Shown: positions 24,885 to 37,624, counted from the first letter of the stretch. The stretch: 64,000 nucleotides of DNA from Acholoe squamosa (GCA_949317995.1 OX439040.1:22625830-22689829); one strand, 5' to 3'. Notes: generated by a model not told the origin, from the letters alone. A program made the numbers and translations.

Positions 24885-25095
24885 TGATAATGCATTATGC
24901 ATGCAGCAATGGTGAGATTCTCACCAGCCAATGCTGCATCCATGCACAAAGTGTAGAGATGGTATGATACACCAATGCAGTGCTGGCAAGTGGATCATTG
25001 ATAATGTGGAGTTGACCATCGATAATGCCGAGGTCCCATCATGATATGACCTTAGCCTAGAATTTCAGATAACATGCCGTCTTTAAAGGGTTACT
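24885..25095. repeat. Member of dispersed TGCAT/TTAACCC family
   Basis: Contains ATAATGCATTATGCATGC, GATTCTCACCAG, AATGCTGCATCCATGC, GGAGTTGACCATCG, CCATCATGATATG and CTTTAAAGGGTTAC. These are family pieces in order, with the TTAACCC end inverted at the right. Confidence 0.5.
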
Positions 25096-25190
25096 GACAG
25101 ATCGGGGTCTCCAGTACCAAAATTAGTGACATGAATAATGCAAGGGAACAATGGCGACCGTCAGACTGCTAGAGAAGGCTTCTTACTATT

Positions 25191-25290
25191 AACCCTTTAA
25201 AGGTTGTATAGTTCCCCCAGGTCATGATGCACCAATGCTCTACTCACCAGGACTACCCTGGTGCATCATGCCGACCTAAGAGAAGGCATT
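25191..25290. repeat. Clear copy of dispersed TGCATCATG family
   Basis: TTAACCCTTTAAAGG is followed by CATGATGCACCA (about 25,223), CTACTCACCAGG, then the inverse TGGTGCATCATG. The 12-bp arms can pair across a short loop. This is one of the best copies for deriving a consensus. Confidence 0.7.
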
Positions 25291-25782
25291 GTGTGAATAC
25301 AGTCCTGGGTATAGTTCTGTCTCAGATTACCCATTTAACCACTTTTGCTTATAGAGACTACTAAGCTGCTGGAGATGTCAGTTGGAATCTATAGATAAGC
25401 ACTCATGTAAATAAACAGTGGGAGTGATGCATTAAAGTACTATATGGCCATTCAATAACAAGGTATATTTAGGACTTTGATCTATCACCTAGCCTACCAA
25501 CCCGGCTAGTGATATCTTACTATTGTTGCATGAAAGCCGTTTTCCTTGACAGGTGGTATTGGTTTTGTTTTATACTACCAATTATCATCGAAGTGGCCAA
25601 ATTTTGACAGAAAGAAGCTTGTAAATGTACCTTGATACGCTGGAGTATAATATATATCACAAATGGCCATTCGACAAGGTTTTACGCACTAACTTCTTGA
25701 TTTATATTCCTATATAGAATAATTTTGTAATGTGATACATCAACTTTTGCCAAACCCGTGATAGTTCTCTAACAGTATCCCG

Positions 25783-25795
25783 CCCCCCCCCCCCC
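25783..25795 (+). repeat. Poly(C) tract, 13 bases
   Basis: Uninterrupted C run ending three bases before the left end of the adjacent MITE. Confidence 0.9.
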
Positions 25796-25797
25796 AA

Positions 25798-26015
25798 TAG
25801 GGTAGGTTAATAAGTTCGAGACGTCCACATACCTTGAGACGTCCACCAAAGATAATAGCAATAAAAATGGGGTTTCTGCTGATTCAACGTTACTAAATTT
25901 AAGATTCAATGTTCAATAGTTTGGCAATGTTGATTCAGGGGTAAAGCCACTTTTATGGCCTATGCGTAAGATGGACGTCTTACGGTATGTGGACGTGTTT
26001 AGATGAACCTACCTA
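25798..26015. mobile_element. 218-bp MITE, TAGGGTAGGTT family
   Basis: Left end TAGGGTAGGTTAATAAG and onward through GACGTCCACATACC. The right end in reverse complement reads TAGGTAGGTTCATCTAAAC then ACGTCCACATACCG. Ends and subterminal blocks match the 409-bp copy at 9.6 kb, so this is a shorter member or internal deletion of the same family. Non-coding. Confidence 0.8.
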
Positions 26016-27060
26016 CGCACAGTGTTATATCCAGCCCCAGGCAGTACATGTGGCCGCCACTTGTAGGCACACACTGCCTAAATGCCTACAACACAGATTC
26101 ACATCATGGATCCTTATGGAAAGGACGTTTTATCTAATCCCCCTGCTAATGAAGGGATAATGCCTCCCCCCACACCCTTTAAGACACACAGATTGACTGC
26201 CCGCTCTCCTCCCCTGTTCCCCTTACTGCTGCTAGCGATTGTTTATTGGTTTATTGGCTTAATTTAGAAGGCTGGGCGCTGATATTTATCGCTGGCTCAG
26301 AGCTGGCTGCTTCAAATTGATTATCTTTTCATGGTTGATATACCACAGGCGGGTAGTCAGGCTTACAAGAAAAGAGCCCTGAATCAGTGGGTAAGGAGAT
26401 TATGTGATTAAAACGCAGGAAGTATCACCGCCACCCGCAAATACATCTTTTACCGACTGCGACAAAAAAGAAGAAATTAGAAAGATAATATCCCTTGTCG
26501 ACAAATGTGGAGTAGCTACATCAAAACAAGTGACATTTTCATTCACAACCCCCTTGTTCATACTATCCCAAGGGTGTTTCCCATACAGTAGGTTTTCCTC
26601 TGATAGTTTATTCCTCTGGGGGATGTAGGAGATCGGTCTAACTTATCTATTACCTTCCAGACACATTGGGGACGTCCAGCTTTATTACAATGTTGAATAG
26701 GGGCTGGATTTTATATCTGAATAGGGGTGTTTCCTTTTATCGTCTTATAATTGATTGTATCATTTAGCATGAATGAAACTATGAATAATCATGAGAGAAA
26801 AAGGTCCATTTCTGGAATTTGAAGTTGTAAGCTTTGTATTACTAAAAGAAAATGTTTTCTGGTAGACACATCTGCCTTCATATTGCTTTTTTTGTGGCCT
26901 GTAAATGGTACATAGTCTTTCTTGTCTAACTTGATGTAATTTATTTGGTGGGTATTGCCAGTGTCATACAAACTTATTCCTCCAGGTGCCGTATAATGTA
27001 TTTTGATCTCGCCCCTTTATTTTACCTTTGGGATTACAGCCCTGGCGAGGAACTTTTTAG
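26016..27060. other. No gene seen
   Basis: Frames of 60-74 codons only. Bases 26,240-26,480 are rich in AT-core and GATT-type motifs and could be regulatory, but nothing decisive is visible. Confidence 0.5.
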
Positions 27061-27072
27061 TGCTTAGTTTAA

Positions 27073-27125
27073 GCATCATACCAACCGTGTAGAGTTGACA
27101 CCCTCCCGAACGGTTGGTATGATGC
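27073..27125. repeat. Palindromic copy of TGCATCATG family
   Basis: GCATCATACCAACCGT (27,073-27,088) and its exact reverse complement (27,110-27,125) enclose a 21-base loop containing AGTTGACACCC. This is the cleanest stem-loop in the family. The loop resembles GAGTTGATACCC at 32.18 kb. Confidence 0.8.
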
Positions 27126-29090
27126 ACCACTTTATTGTCATAATCATAAATGCATATGTATTCTATTCTAAATTAACAATGGACATTTAGCACTACAGAT
27201 TCAGTTACTATGTTTTGTAAAGTTGGGATAGATTGCATAGAATAGAATACACCTAGATCTTACATCGTAATGGTGAATGCAGTGACCCACTTACAGACTT
27301 GCACCCTACCCAACTTTCTGCCACTACCCCAGTGAGCAGAACAGAGCAATTTAATCCAAATGAGTTCCTCATCCCAAGAGATGAGTAGTTTGGCTGCTTT
27401 GTTTTATTCCTCTGTCCATGGCGGATTGCTGAGGAGATTGCCGAGTGATTAGCGAACACGTTGATGACCTGTAATCAACAGACCAAGTCTTAATGAGACT
27501 TGCAATCAGCACTGAAGCTGTGCTCCTCCAGTATTACAGCAATGGGTCCATTGGGGGATGTGTCTGTGTGTGTGGGGGGGGGGGGCTTAACAGCCACATG
27601 TACTTACCAACCATGTTCATAGTACACAATCTTAGATGATTAGGGAAAGAAACACATAAGTTTTGGCGGGACAGGGGGACACAGAAGAGAAAAAAATGAA
27701 GAAAGGTTAACACGTGATATATATGTTTCCACTGACCGTCTGACCTGATGATATTGATGATATTATCTACAGAAATGCCAATTTTCCAGGAACTTTACCA
27801 AGAATTCCTGGTTCTTGTCTTCAGATTTGCATATTGAGTCATTGTAATTTCCTACAGAAAGCTGTTTATGATTATGTATTTCCATAGCCTTTATCGGCAG
27901 GTTGGTGGCATCTCTGGATCTAAAAGTTGAATACTGCCAGGAGAAATACTCAGGCATAAAAGCGATAAAACAGATCAAGGGAACATCGTCTCAGGATTAA
28001 AAGAACTTTTACCTCTTCAATTTTTGAGAAATGAATCATAGAATACTTACCAGGTAGAATGTCAGCAAATGTGCGGAAACAGGGTTAAAGGTAGGACATG
28101 CATGGTAGAGCCTACTACAGGAAGGAAGAAGTAGTATTAGATGAGACAGCCAAGGGATCTGTAGAAACTAATCAGGTGGGAGACTTCAAAGAGCCCCTGA
28201 CAATGACACTTATAATACCTGAAAGGTTAGGGAGTCATACCATGAGCAGTTTAGTTATGAGGAGTGGGTCAAGGAGCCCCTCCACAGAGTAGCTCTGAGC
28301 AGGTCGTTTGAGGAGGGAGTGATTCACTTAGCAAGGATTTAGTTCAAAGCTCTAGTCGTGGACCAGGAGGAGAGCCTGTGATGGTGATTGTTCCCCTGGG
28401 GAGGGATGCTAAAGGTGACCTGTGATGATGATTGCGTCTAGAGGGGGTCTCCAGTGTGGATTGTTAATGTGCCCTTTAATCTGGGCCTGACTTGGAGGAT
28501 GACTTGGACACTGTCACTGCTGGTAATTGATAGCAACTTCCTCATGTGAGCTGAGATTTTACAACCATAGCGAAGTCATAGTAAATACCATGAGTCAAAG
28601 CATAATAGTCATTGATCATAACCATGCTAAATATGTGTACAGCAGTTAGCAGTTGTGACGGTATGAATGTTGTACAGCTACATCATTTCAACCATGTAGC
28701 CTATGCTGCAAAAGTAGATCTGGAGAAAGGCAACTTGACATCGATGACACGCCCACAGTCCTTTAGACAGATGTATATATACATTAACCGAACACAGGAT
28801 CTCAATAATGTCCAGAGCACAAGAACAGGGTATTGAGATATCTTAAATTTTGTTGGCAATTTGTGTATGACTTTCTTTTATATTGCTGGGTGCGTTTGCG
28901 ATGAAAACTGGTAATGTGAAAGGCTGTGCATTCCCCATGAGGAATCTTGAGATTGGAGTCGCCCTTTACCCTCAGTTGTGGCCTGGGGGAAACCTTACAA
29001 AGATAACTGTGTGGAATTTCAAAAATGGAGCCATGCCAATTTCATCCCTATCTGGTGTGGTTTTGGTGAAGATTCCTTGTCTGTCTCGCA
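27126..29090. other. No gene seen
   Basis: Unique sequence with a 12-base poly(G) run at 27,574-27,585. Frames up to 78 codons overlap one another and match nothing known to me. A consensus donor reads GTAAGTATTC on the minus strand near 28,048-28,057 but has no recognisable exon. Confidence 0.55.
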
Positions 29091-29097
29091 TGGAGGT

Positions 29098-29245
29098 CAC
29101 GTGTCGACACGTGTAAGTCTCGTGGGGTTTCACGAGATCTTGTTGGGTGTCCTCGTCACGTCTTGCTGACGAAACGGCCCAGCAGGCGCTGAAACCGGAA
29201 GTAGAGCAGGCAACGTGACTTATGACCTAAATGAGACTTCCGGTC
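29098..29245. promoter_or_regulatory. E-box palindrome and paired ETS motifs
   Basis: CACGTGTCGACACGTG at 29,098-29,113 is a perfect 16-bp palindrome of two E-boxes. It is followed by CpG-rich sequence and two ETS-type sites in opposite orientation (ACCGGAAGT near 29,192 and ACTTCCGGT near 29,237). The arrangement could be a small regulatory module. There is no TATA box or coding exon beside it, so the role is inference. Confidence 0.3.
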
Positions 29246-29259
29246 TGCCTGGCAGTTGA

Positions 29260-32120
29260 AGGGTGGTAGTTGAGGTGGTGATAGTAAGTACATGTAGGTC
29301 GGTATTGGTTTGCCATGCCAGAAATAAGAGCGCTGTGATATCCATTTACTGTCAGGAAATTGCTGATAGTTGTAAAATTTCAGCATTCCATTTATAAAAC
29401 TAGAATAATATAGAACATCATTTATTTTTATATATGATTAACAAAGATGCCATGTGGTATTATGACTTACCGGAAATGCCTTGTAAAACACGCCTTAAAC
29501 ATACGAGAGGACAGCTTCATGGTCACTGTATACCACATTATTTCAGTGGTCAGTCTATATATTACCATAGCAGGGATTAATGGGTCACTTTGTGGCTACT
29601 GGCTGCCTCGGGTCAACTGATGTGTGGAGAAACTCATGCATATCAATTAGGCTCCATACACCAAATTGGTTATGGAACGCTGATCTCCCAATTTGGCCAA
29701 ATGAGAACATTATAGATTTTTTTTTTATACTGAACTGACGCCCTTGAAGCAGCACCTTACAGTTGGTGGCTTGACTCATTGAGGGTAATTTGAAAAAGAT
29801 GACCTGTTTTGAAGTTCACATACTCATATAGGAATATTGGCAAAGTTAAGTTTTATGTCTCGAGATATCCATAAAACGAATCATGTCATCCTCCATCAAA
29901 ATAATCAGGTACTTGTTACAGAGTTTGCTGATAAGACATTTCTGACATACCCGCTGGTAGACTCGGAAGAAGGGACGATGGATCCCCAGTGTATGGAATT
30001 TGATTTTACAAATGAAAAAGAAAATTAAAAGGAATCAATGTAAGAAATTTAATCAATCCAGTACATTGGGACTCCCCAGAGGATGTACCCTAGGCATGAC
30101 ATGCCAGCTGATGCGTGACTGTATAAGCATCTCTGACACCCACTTAATAAAGGCTCTATTTCTCTCCCTGTCTCAGCTGTTCTCTGAGCTGCGCTCTGAG
30201 GGCAGGTATAGATGTGTTTCAGGCTACATGGTCTGAAAACTAGGCTAAGAGGATAGGGGTTTAATAGCATTCTTCTGAGGCCTCGAAATTATCCCATTGC
30301 CCTATTTTGCAGTATAATGGAGTCCATTGCATCAATATATTGGTCCCTAAATCTACCAAAATGGGTAAAAAATAAAGTTCTTAGTTTTCTTTCCTTCTAT
30401 GACAATTAGTTGAGAATCGACTCATGAATCAGACCAGCTATGTATACTTTAAACCATTCTATTGATGCACTTTAGAAAATGAATAGCTAAACTACTCAGA
30501 GATCTTCTATGACTATGTCTAGTGTATCAAAAAATATTTCTAGGGTTAACATTGTTGTACTATTTGGGATGGAGCAGCCCTAAGACACACATTATTTGCT
30601 TTGCCTGAGCAGCTTTCTGAGCTGCTCTTGTCGATCCTGCAGCAGAAAGTCATGTGAGCTTCTTCTATCTACGTCAATCCCTAAAGTGTGTGACGTATGC
30701 GTCACTGGAGAGTGAATTTATCGATCTTATGTGAAAGGCCAGGGAAAATGTAGATCGGGGAAAAGATCTTGAGTGCAAATTGAACCCCCCCAAGTGAATG
30801 TGGAGGGAGAGTGTTGGGGCTGTTGTTGGTGTCTTGGGTTGGGTGTCTTGTCTGCCTGGGGGTGTTACAACATTGGGCTGTCGTCTTAATACTGTCTGTA
30901 TTAAAAATACCCCGCTCCAGGGCGATATACTCTATCCGCCAACCCCATTACCACCCTATACAACCGCGTTTTTTCTTCATGCCTGGAAAATCTTTTCCAA
31001 TTTTTCGCTTCTCTAGCTTAACACACTTGTGAATCACTTTTATCTTTTAATGGCCAAATTATGCATTCATTCAGATTCTGTCGTTATGATCAGTGCATAA
31101 ATGTGCCTGAACTATGTGGTCGTCCCCTCGTGTATTACTCGAATTTGTTTAATCGGGTGAAGTTCTGAATCCTGTTCAAAGATATGCAAACCTCCATTGT
31201 ACAGTAGAAGATCTGTCCTTTGTTAAAGGGCCCAGCCACAGTCACTGTCACAGCACTATTAGGATCTGGTACTGGAGACCAGAACACATTAACCATTTGA
31301 GGATATCACAGTGGTTCAATGCATTATACCGTTTTGCTGCTTCAATACTCAAAGGCAGCCTAGGAGTTAAATTCCCGTGTCGCATCTATGTACCCTATAC
31401 AGCTCGTATTGATACACCACGAAGATGTGAAATGACATACCAGTGCAGTACTATTGAGATATATTATCTAAAAGAACAGTACTACTGTATCGCCTTGTGA
31501 TCACAACTAGACACACATCCTAGGGGCACTACACCGTCCTTAAATGGTCAGGGGCTAGAGTGGACACAAGTAGAAGTCCCCACTGCCACTTACGGTCTCG
31601 GCCCTCTACCTCCCCTCTGGACACCTCTGGAGTGCCCCCAGGGAGTGACACATGCTGCAGTGATGTGGCATAAGGGGTTGGCCTAATTCTCAGGATGTCC
31701 TGTGAACAGTTTAACGTTCATTTGAAAACTTAGATTTGAATGTTCAGCTAGAGCCTAAGTGGCCACAGTTGTCCTGATTTTCATTCCCCTATGTTCTACA
31801 GAAGTCGGTGCTGTAGTAGAACACCCTCACATCTGTTCTTGAACAAGGGGCCAGGAACGAGCGTCTTTAATACAATTATTAACACCATTCCCATATTCAT
31901 TTCCCCAGGTGCTTTAGTTAATGCCTATTCTTACCATCTCATGAGTCAGATGCCGACCAGTCAGACACCCACTTCCCTTTGTTTGGCAATTTATTCATCA
32001 GATTCCGACTGGGAATATCCTCACCACAACCAGTATTAGTGGGTGGTAATTGGGTCCCGGTGCCCTAGAACCACCCATACTGCTACTATCAAGGATGTCT
32101 CTCTAATATGGACCACCAGC
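29260..32120. other. No gene seen
   Basis: Several frames of 60-82 codons, many overlapping in two frames or on two strands (for example 30,798-31,032), with no domains recognised. One GAGCTGCTC motif with an inverted GAGCAGC lies at 30,606-30,627. Confidence 0.55.
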
Positions 32121-32129
32121 TCATCTCCA

Positions 32130-32235
32130 TTAACCCTCTATGGAACACATACTGCAATAATGCACTCGTTGCTGATCACATGGAGTTGATACCCCCTTGG
32201 CGAGTTACTTGCCAGTCTTACATTGGTGCATCATG
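32130..32235. repeat. Copy of dispersed TGCATCATG family
   Basis: CATTAACCCTCTATGG, then AATGCACTCG, GGAGTTGATACCCCCTTGG, CGAGTTACTTGCCAG and TTGGTGCATCATG. All consensus pieces are present in order. Confidence 0.65.
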
Positions 32236-32239
32236 TAAG

Positions 32240-33400
32240 TAGTATAGGCTATAGCGAAAGTGGATTCCGCGGCTTGAAGATATATAAATAGCATATCGAA
32301 AAGGGATATTGTTATACCCATAAACCTGCTTCGGGCTGTGTGAGTAGTAGAGTGAAAGTGCACATGTTAAGTGTCTGCTGAGCAAAGATGTGTATGTGGG
32401 CGGCGCTTTACGGTGCCTGAGTAATGATGCGAAAGTGGAAATTGCTGCTCTTAGAAGAGGTGAGTAGTGCATTGAAAGAGGGTACTGAAGCGGTAAGATG
32501 TGTGAGTAGTATAGGTAATGTTGTATTTGATCCTGGATTATATATATCTAAGGAGTATATCAAAGTCTTTATGTACCTACCCCTTGTACCCTTAAAACAG
32601 ATTGTAAATGGATTAGGGTGTTAGCATAAGGACAAGATTTCTATAGAATAATGAGTAACATGAGAATGGACTTAAATACAGGTTGCAAAACAAACTCTAG
32701 AAACCAATCCTCCATAATAGATAGGGTATGACAGTTTAAAAATTACATGATCAGGGTAGAAATCTAAAAGACAAGCATCTAATGAATGATCGATTATCAA
32801 TCGTGCTGAGTTGATATCCCTTTCCTATCACGTTTCCTCCAGGAATTAAAGATTGAGAGATTGTCAAGCAGTGGATATGAGAGAATGAGACGAAGTATTC
32901 TGTGTTATCGACAGAGTGCAAACTGGCCCACTCTGGAGGAATGCTTTACGAGTATATCAAGGGGACGAGCAGAAGAGAAAGGACTAAAACATAGCACGTT
33001 ATCTATTCTGTCGGCTACATAGAAAAAACACGCTTACATGTGCAGCTCAACAACGAATGCCAGTTTTAATGTAGACCTATATAAAAAGGCCAGGGGCAAA
33101 TGAAGAAAAGGCTCTCGATGGATGGCGGTTTTATACAAGGAGCTCAAAATCATTGGAATTAAGTGATATAAAGTATGCGTGTCGCAGACTCAGCCAGCAG
33201 GGCGTGTGTGTGTGTGTGGGGGGGGGGGGTGAGGGGTTAGTGTAATAGTGCCCCATAACAGCGTGAGGTGTCGCCCTTAGGCCTCCAAAAGGCGACAGTC
33301 AGGGGTCTCTACCTCCTACCCTCCCTCCACCCACACACAAGAGTCCCAACCCCAGAACGTGCCGATTTTCGCTCACTGAGCATGCCCACTCACCACTTCA
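32240..33400. other. No gene seen
   Basis: AAGAG|GTGAGT at about 32,458 looks like a splice donor but no acceptor-bounded exon is recognised upstream. A (GT)n stretch leads into a 12-base poly(G) run at 33,218-33,229. Confidence 0.55.
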
Positions 33401-33404
33401 AAAC

Positions 33405-33535
33405 CGCCTGTCACGTGACCCGTCCATCTCCAGACGCCAAGTCGCGCGTGATTGCGTGAGACGAGGCTGTCGGCGACGTAAGTCGCGGCGACACCAGTTA
33501 CACGTGACTTTATCGCGAGAGCTTGTGGAGGCGGC
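33405..33535. promoter_or_regulatory. CpG-dense patch with E-boxes
   Basis: About 130 bp with many CpG dinucleotides (for example GTCGCGCGTG, GTCGGCGACG, GTCGCGGCGACA) in otherwise AT-rich DNA. It contains a perfect GTCACGTGAC at 33,410-33,419 and a second E-box in ACACGTGACT near 33,500. The CpG retention suggests unmethylated regulatory DNA or a young insertion. No gene start is visible nearby. Confidence 0.35.
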
Positions 33536-33539
33536 AGAA

Positions 33540-34905
33540 AACTGGAAGGAAAAGGAGTAGAAATGGTGGGGAGGTAGTGGGTGGGAGGGCTCATAGGAAT
33601 ACTATAGGTTTTGTAGGGGCATAGGAAAGGGAAAAGGCAAAAGAGACGACCGATGGAAAGACAAAAAAAAAATACATGTGAATAAAATAAATGAGCCACA
33701 CACAAAGACAGACGGGGTTGCTTGTGTATAGCTAAGTCACCAAATGTGAGCAAATGGACAAGTTGGTTCTGACAGAGTAAGCGCGAAAAGAGAATGTAGT
33801 AGGCTTGGCTCTATTTATTGCCAAAGAGGGGTGTATCTTTGCTGCTCCTTCCACACGGCACGATGGTAAACGTGTTGCTAAATGAGAAATAAAGAGTTAT
33901 TATTGCATTCTGGAATGACGTATGGAATAGGCTTTGCATATTTTGAATATTCATGAGGTTAATTCTCCCTTAAATAGTTAAACTGCTAATGTACCACCTA
34001 TAGAGAATAAAAGAAATGGAGAAATAGAGAGCCCAACTAGCATTACTTCTACCTGTTGTTGTATAGAGCAATAGCGTGTCTGGAACAATAGAACAGGCAT
34101 GGAGAAGGGTTGTACTATTACTCCGGTAACCCTTTTTAGAGTGCATGTTGCTTGACCACCTTATTCCCCACTATCCTCTTGATATGCTGATATGCTATCG
34201 GTGGGTAACTCATAGGCACTATATTAATGTATTAGACCAACAACAACAAAACGGAATATACCAAACAGTTCACCAGCACTGCATTTACCCATCATTGAGA
34301 CCAAATCCATAACAACTCACGTAAAGGCTGGTGATGGACTAGACCACTAAGTCCACCATGTCTTATTGGCTGTCCTCATGTTGGCAGTCAGTTTATGGGG
34401 CAGCTTGTGCAAGGGACTGAAGAGGGGATGGGAGAGACATCCCCCTTCCAACCTCCTCCCCCCACCTAATGCCCCCCAGCAATTGTTAGATCATGTGTTG
34501 GCACCGGATGTGTTCTTGTCGTGTTCTCGCGGCGTCTTCCCAGATCACGCGGGATCACACATTGGCGTGTGATCTCGTGAAAAGGATGTAATGACTTGTT
34601 CCCATCGTGACGTGTTGAGACTAGTGCCATTTAACACAAAGCACCAGCGGACTGTCTGTCTAGACTTCATGACACCTTGGTATTACTTGAGAACCTTTCT
34701 CTTTGTTTTAGGGAGGTAAAGCTTTTGTAAAACATCTGTGATTTTAACTTGCAATACTTTATCAGGGCTGAAAGTCAGGGGAAAGAGATAATTGATGAAA
34801 TGCTTTATTGAGAAGACAATGCGAGTCCATTGCTGACTATGAAGACCCCTTAATGTTATCTATCTTTGTCGAGCTATCACTGATATGAGCTGTCTAGGCG
34901 AATAA
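33540..34905. other. No gene seen
   Basis: A second CpG-rich zone lies at 34,495-34,620 with the inverted pair GATCACACATTGG/GTGTGATC. Otherwise unique AT-rich sequence. Confidence 0.5.
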
Positions 34906-34908
34906 CAC

Positions 34909-34940
34909 AAATTATTTTCAAATTATTTTCAAATTATTTT
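34909..34940 (+). repeat. 11-bp repeat AAATTATTTTC
   Basis: Nearly three exact tandem units. Confidence 0.85.
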
Positions 34941-35111
34941 ATTGGCCAGAAAATGTATACATGCCCCTGCCCATAACAAAAAATGACTTGTGCTACCAAT
35001 AGAATTTCCAAATGTGTACCACAAAGATCAAGAAATAGGTAAATGTTAGTATCATCAATTCTTTTCATGTGTCTCATACATTGCATGTTTGCTATGCTGA
35101 TGGTTTCATGC

Positions 35112-35187
35112 TGTGAGTGAGTGAGTGAGTGAGTGAGTGAGTGAGTGAGTGAGTGAGTGAGTGAGTGAGTGAGTGAGCGAGCGAGCA
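35112..35187. repeat. (GTGA)n microsatellite, about 18 units
   Basis: Tetranucleotide run, ending with GCGA variants at its right edge. It is the expanded 3' tail of the minus-strand retroposon that follows. Confidence 0.95.
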
Positions 35188-35355
35188 ATAGATGTTTAAC
35201 GCCATTTCGACAGCTAAGGTAATATTCATGGTGAGAACTACATTACACAAAATCACAGGGGAATGTGTTGGTGCCAACACAATATGTGCACCACACACAT
35301 CCGAGGGATAGGAAAGAGGAGATTTAGACCCTTTTAAGTGGGCTAGGGAAGCCCG
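35112..35355 (-). mobile_element. SINE-like retroposon, minus strand, copy 1
   Basis: Read on the minus strand it begins CGGGCTTCCCTAGCCCAC, runs through CTCCTCTTTCCTATCC and GGATGTGTGTGGTGCACATA, and ends ATGGCGTTAAACATC followed by the (TCAC)n tail. The first 75 bp or so closely match the copy at 51.6 kb, which starts at the same base, so this is probably a full-length short element rather than a truncated LINE. The 3' body is more diverged. A short GCTGTG repeat flanks it but a convincing target duplication is not seen. Confidence 0.75.
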
Positions 35356-36570
35356 GTTCGCTGTGTCCCACTAGTATCTACTTTTACCTCAGCTTTGCAA
35401 ACCACCACATAGCCTCTCCAGGAACCAGTCACACCCACAACTCCACCTGGTGGTGGCTAATTTAATTACCTAACCCCCTGTTGGTACCGGCCGGGGTACC
35501 AGTAGTCTAGGGCACCCGACCAGATGTCATAACTCTCCACTATCGAGAGGGGTGCCCGAGTCTAGGGTACCAGCGCTGCCTGGTAACAACTGGTTCTGTC
35601 TCACGCCACCAGGACCGGGAGTAACACGAGTGGATCTGGTCTGGTCCACATAATGAAGACTCAAAATCAAAACAAAAAATTGTTAGATCTTCTAGGTAAT
35701 ATAAAATAAACAAGGTAAAACTCTCGGGTTTTCAACTTGTCAGCTCTGTCTGCCACGAGGTCTTGATGTTGGCTCGTTTTGGTGCTATTTCCCGGGTTAT
35801 CGCCCTAGGACATCTTAAACTATTCAGTATGAAAAGCCTGGGCGTAGGTTTGACTGGTCACTGTAGGTCCTAACTACCCTACATTATCCTATCAGTAACC
35901 CTTAACTGGTCTCAGCATGTATACACTCATATTAGAACCAGTTCTTCTAGCATTGGTGTGCCATTCACTATGTCTTAAAATGGCATCATGTAGCCATAAC
36001 AGCCAACTAGTAACCAACCCTTGTGTTGCAGCTCCTGCTGTCTGGGGATCAGAACTATCAGCTTAGGTCCTGGTGACACTTGTGTCACACCCTGGTCACG
36101 TGGGATAGGTGGCCGGTGTGCCCCCACCAGGGGCAGCAGCAGTACTGATTGGTTTTGGGATGTGACAGGAATACCAGAGGTTTTTAAGAGAGCCTTCTGG
36201 TAGTAGGTTATTCACTGGAGTAACCATATGCCTCTACTTACAGCTAACTTAAGCTATGAACTGTCTCTGTGCTAACTCTTAAAGATAGACTTGGCTTCAT
36301 ATGGTTACTCATTAATGATGCCAATGAACAATACAGGGGGCATCATATCAATGGGCTACGGGCTCTATCTCTGAAAAAAACCACGCTAATTAGCTCCTTT
36401 GAGCATTTCATGGAGACTATTACAAGTTCATTTTTCTAGATCAAAGATGGATGACTTGATATCAACTCGCTTGGATTATGTTGGAATTGGGTTCGCCCTT
36501 TGTAATTGCTTCTGTCTTGGAGAAACCCTTTGAGGGCTGTATACACTTTTCAATATAGTTAGTGCAATTA
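35356..36570. other. No gene seen; developmental-type motifs
   Basis: GCTAATTAGC, a perfect homeodomain-type palindrome, lies at 36,385-36,394 and AGATCAAAGATGG, a TCF/LEF-type site, at 36,438-36,450. CCACCTGGTGGTGGC near 35,443 is CTCF-like. No exon is recognised. Confidence 0.45.
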
Positions 36571-36574
36571 TGTC

Positions 36575-36665
36575 CGCTCGAAAGGCCTGCATGACGCAGA
36601 AGTGCTAATGCAGTAGAGGCGAGTTACCCACCAGTACTGCATCGTGACAAAAGAAAAGCCTTGCA
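36575..36665. repeat. Copy of dispersed TGCATCATG family
   Basis: GCATGACGCAGAAGTGC, AATGCAGTAG, GGCGAGTTACCCACCAG and TACTGCATCGTGAC occur in family order. Confidence 0.6.
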
Positions 36666-37624
36666 GTATCACACCTCCTCACAGAGCTAGCCTACACTTG
36701 TACACTGGACCCTGTGCGTCATCTGTCTTGGCTGCCTGTCCTCCAAGTGATGGATTGCTGTCCAGCCGAGAGCCAATATGATCTAGATTTTCAATTTCAA
36801 CTTCTTTGCTATCACCCCTGTGGGTTATGCCAGCTCAAATTGCTGAGAATTGGAGGCACTACATCATTCTGGGATACTTGATGGTCCTGGCCCCATGCAC
36901 TGTACACTCTCCAACGCTGTGCACTTTGCTCAGTACATTTGTCATACCTGTATGTAGTCATATATAGTCACTGGTATAGATGGTTTAACATTACAGGTTA
37001 TGTCTCGGGTGCTCAGAGGCCTTATGCCCTAGTTATTAAATGCCTCAGTGCCTTTGGTTCCTTAGTAACATGTATACCTAGGATTCCCTTCCCTCTACTC
37101 TGTAATCATGTGTACATACGCCATTGGGCACCCGTGTCATTGTCACCTAACAGCTACAGCATAGCTTATAAGCACCGGCAGTAGCAATTAACTTTTTACC
37201 ACACATTTATATATCTCTTAACTTTCCGCAGCTATACTACAGACTGGCTACTGTTGCTCTTCCATTGCTCACTGATAAACCGCCTTGAGCCATTAATATG
37301 ACGCCTTGCCTCATGTCCTGATCCCTATGATATAGTGGTGACCTTAACCTGACCCCCCCCCCACCGCCCACCGCCCACGCACAAAACCAGCCGGTCCAGA
37401 GATTCCCGATCCCCCAGCCTCCCTCTCTCCCCTTGGACATAGACCTCTGGGGTAGCTACCGCTCCAGCAGTTGTAGCTACACGTCATGGGGTGTTTGGTC
37501 CGCTCCCAGGAGGAGCTGAGAGCCCCCCTCCTACCTCCCCTGGTGTACTGTCTCTCATTGGTATTCAAAGCAGCCCTCACCTGGCCCTGTGGTCCCCGCC
37601 ACACTCCAGGGTGGGAAAGACGGG

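Noticed and set aside
28600..28840. Possible small exon in an open stretch (74 codons)
   Set aside because: No acceptor/donor pair fits and the peptide is unrecognised.
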